Origin: an uncultured Clostridia bacterium
GTDB lineage: Bacteria > Bacillota > Clostridia > Christensenellales > CAG-917
Assembly: GCA_947625145.1 (NCBI GenBank)
Contig: CANQNC010000007.1
Span: 1 to 52,498, forward strand
DNA length: 52,498 nt
Direction: 5' to 3'
Positions 52,272 through 52,498 of the stretch are shown one piece after another. Position 1 is the stretch's first letter, and each line of letters begins with the position of its first letter. Under the pieces are notes generated by a model that made no database searches, had not been told where the DNA came from, and saw nothing but the letters and a program-made list of their open reading frames with translations. Made by a program: the position numbers and the translations under genes.

Positions 52272-52498
52272 GTTGCTCGGCTTATAGCCGTCGAAATACT
52301 GCGTCAAGCTCCGGCAACCCTCAGTCATTTACGAAAAGTAAACTCCTTCGGATTTTCCTCGCTTTCCTTGTCTTTCTCGGCTCTAAGCCGAGCAACACGT
52401 TCCTATCATAGGTGTGGGAGGCGAAATACTGCGTCAAGCTCCGGCAACCCTCAGTCATTTACGAAAAGTAAACTCCTTCGGATTTTCCTCGCTTTCCT
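52272..52498. repeat. Tandem repeat with inverted-repeat flanks at the window end
   Basis: A 77-bp core occurs twice without a mismatch (52292-52368 and 52422-52498), 130 bp apart. The second copy reaches the last base, so identity may go on. The first core is flanked by near-perfect inverted repeats of 18 bp (GTTGCTCGGCTTATAGCC at 52272-52289, one mismatch to 52379-52396). The core contains a small hairpin TTTAC-GAAAA(.)GTAAA. There is no transposase. On the minus strand the core can be read as a short frame ending at the TGA that overlaps an ATG. Confidence 0.85.

Noticed and set aside
51636..52328. A 230-codon minus-strand frame starting MTEGCRSLTQYF
   Set aside because: It starts inside the repeat and crosses the yhbY-like gene antisense, with a Ser/Leu-rich product lacking any domain; the repeat itself is the real feature.
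52292..52498. CRISPR array at the window end
   Set aside because: The repeated unit is 77 bp, only two copies are seen, and the spacing and flanking inverted repeats do not fit CRISPR; no cas gene is present.

Overview
The window looks like a chromosome segment of an uncultured, probably spore-forming member of the Bacillota (Clostridia-like). The evidence is a CIRCE operator on clpB, a DnaD-type replication protein, SpoVT and SpoVB homologues, a Feo operon ending in a Cys-rich membrane protein, consensus sigma-A promoters (TTGACA/TATAAT) with GGAGG ribosome binding sites, and many TTG/GTG starts. No phage, plasmid, transposase, CRISPR, rRNA or tRNA gene was recognised. The taxonomy is inference.

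Layout. 1-5.35 kb (+): 3'-part of tilS, then hpt, cca, rmuC and a PHP phosphoesterase, i.e. tRNA maturation, purine salvage and DNA maintenance. 5.35-5.76 kb: a structured intergenic region with a possible small RNA gene. 5.76-10.8 kb (-): clpB under promoter plus CIRCE, a DhaS-like TetR regulator with a candidate operator, a DUF2461 protein and a second TetR regulator. 10.95-14.67 kb (+): ferrous iron operon feoA-feoA-feoB-Cys-rich protein; FeoB carries a large acidic insert. 15.1-16.55 kb (+): a two-domain degenerate class II aldolase-like protein. 16.83-22.9 kb (+): xpt plus a BMP-type nucleoside ABC importer (lipoprotein, ATPase, two permeases), which together form a purine uptake and salvage operon.

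23.1-24.7 kb (-): DnaD-like protein with several DnaB_2-type modules. 25.0-31.85 kb (+): small unknown protein, spoVT, spoVB, mazG, dus, trmL, a TPR protein and a DUF4037 protein, mostly overlapping or tightly spaced. 32.0-46.4 kb: three very large exported proteins, two on the minus strand (MBG-repeat lipoprotein, beta-helix-like surface protein) and one on the plus strand (InlB-type repeat lipoprotein). The first contains a run of ten G that could cause phase variation. 46.5-51.5 kb (-): amidase with two peptidoglycan-binding domains, ADP-ribosylglycohydrolase, trkH and trkA. 51.8-52.27 kb (+): a YhbY-type RNA-binding protein and a 59-residue protein. The window ends in a tandemly repeated palindromic intergenic element.

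The most unusual items are the FeoB insert, the degenerate aldolase pair, the G10 tract and surface-protein cluster, the end-of-window repeat, and the structured RNA candidate before clpB.
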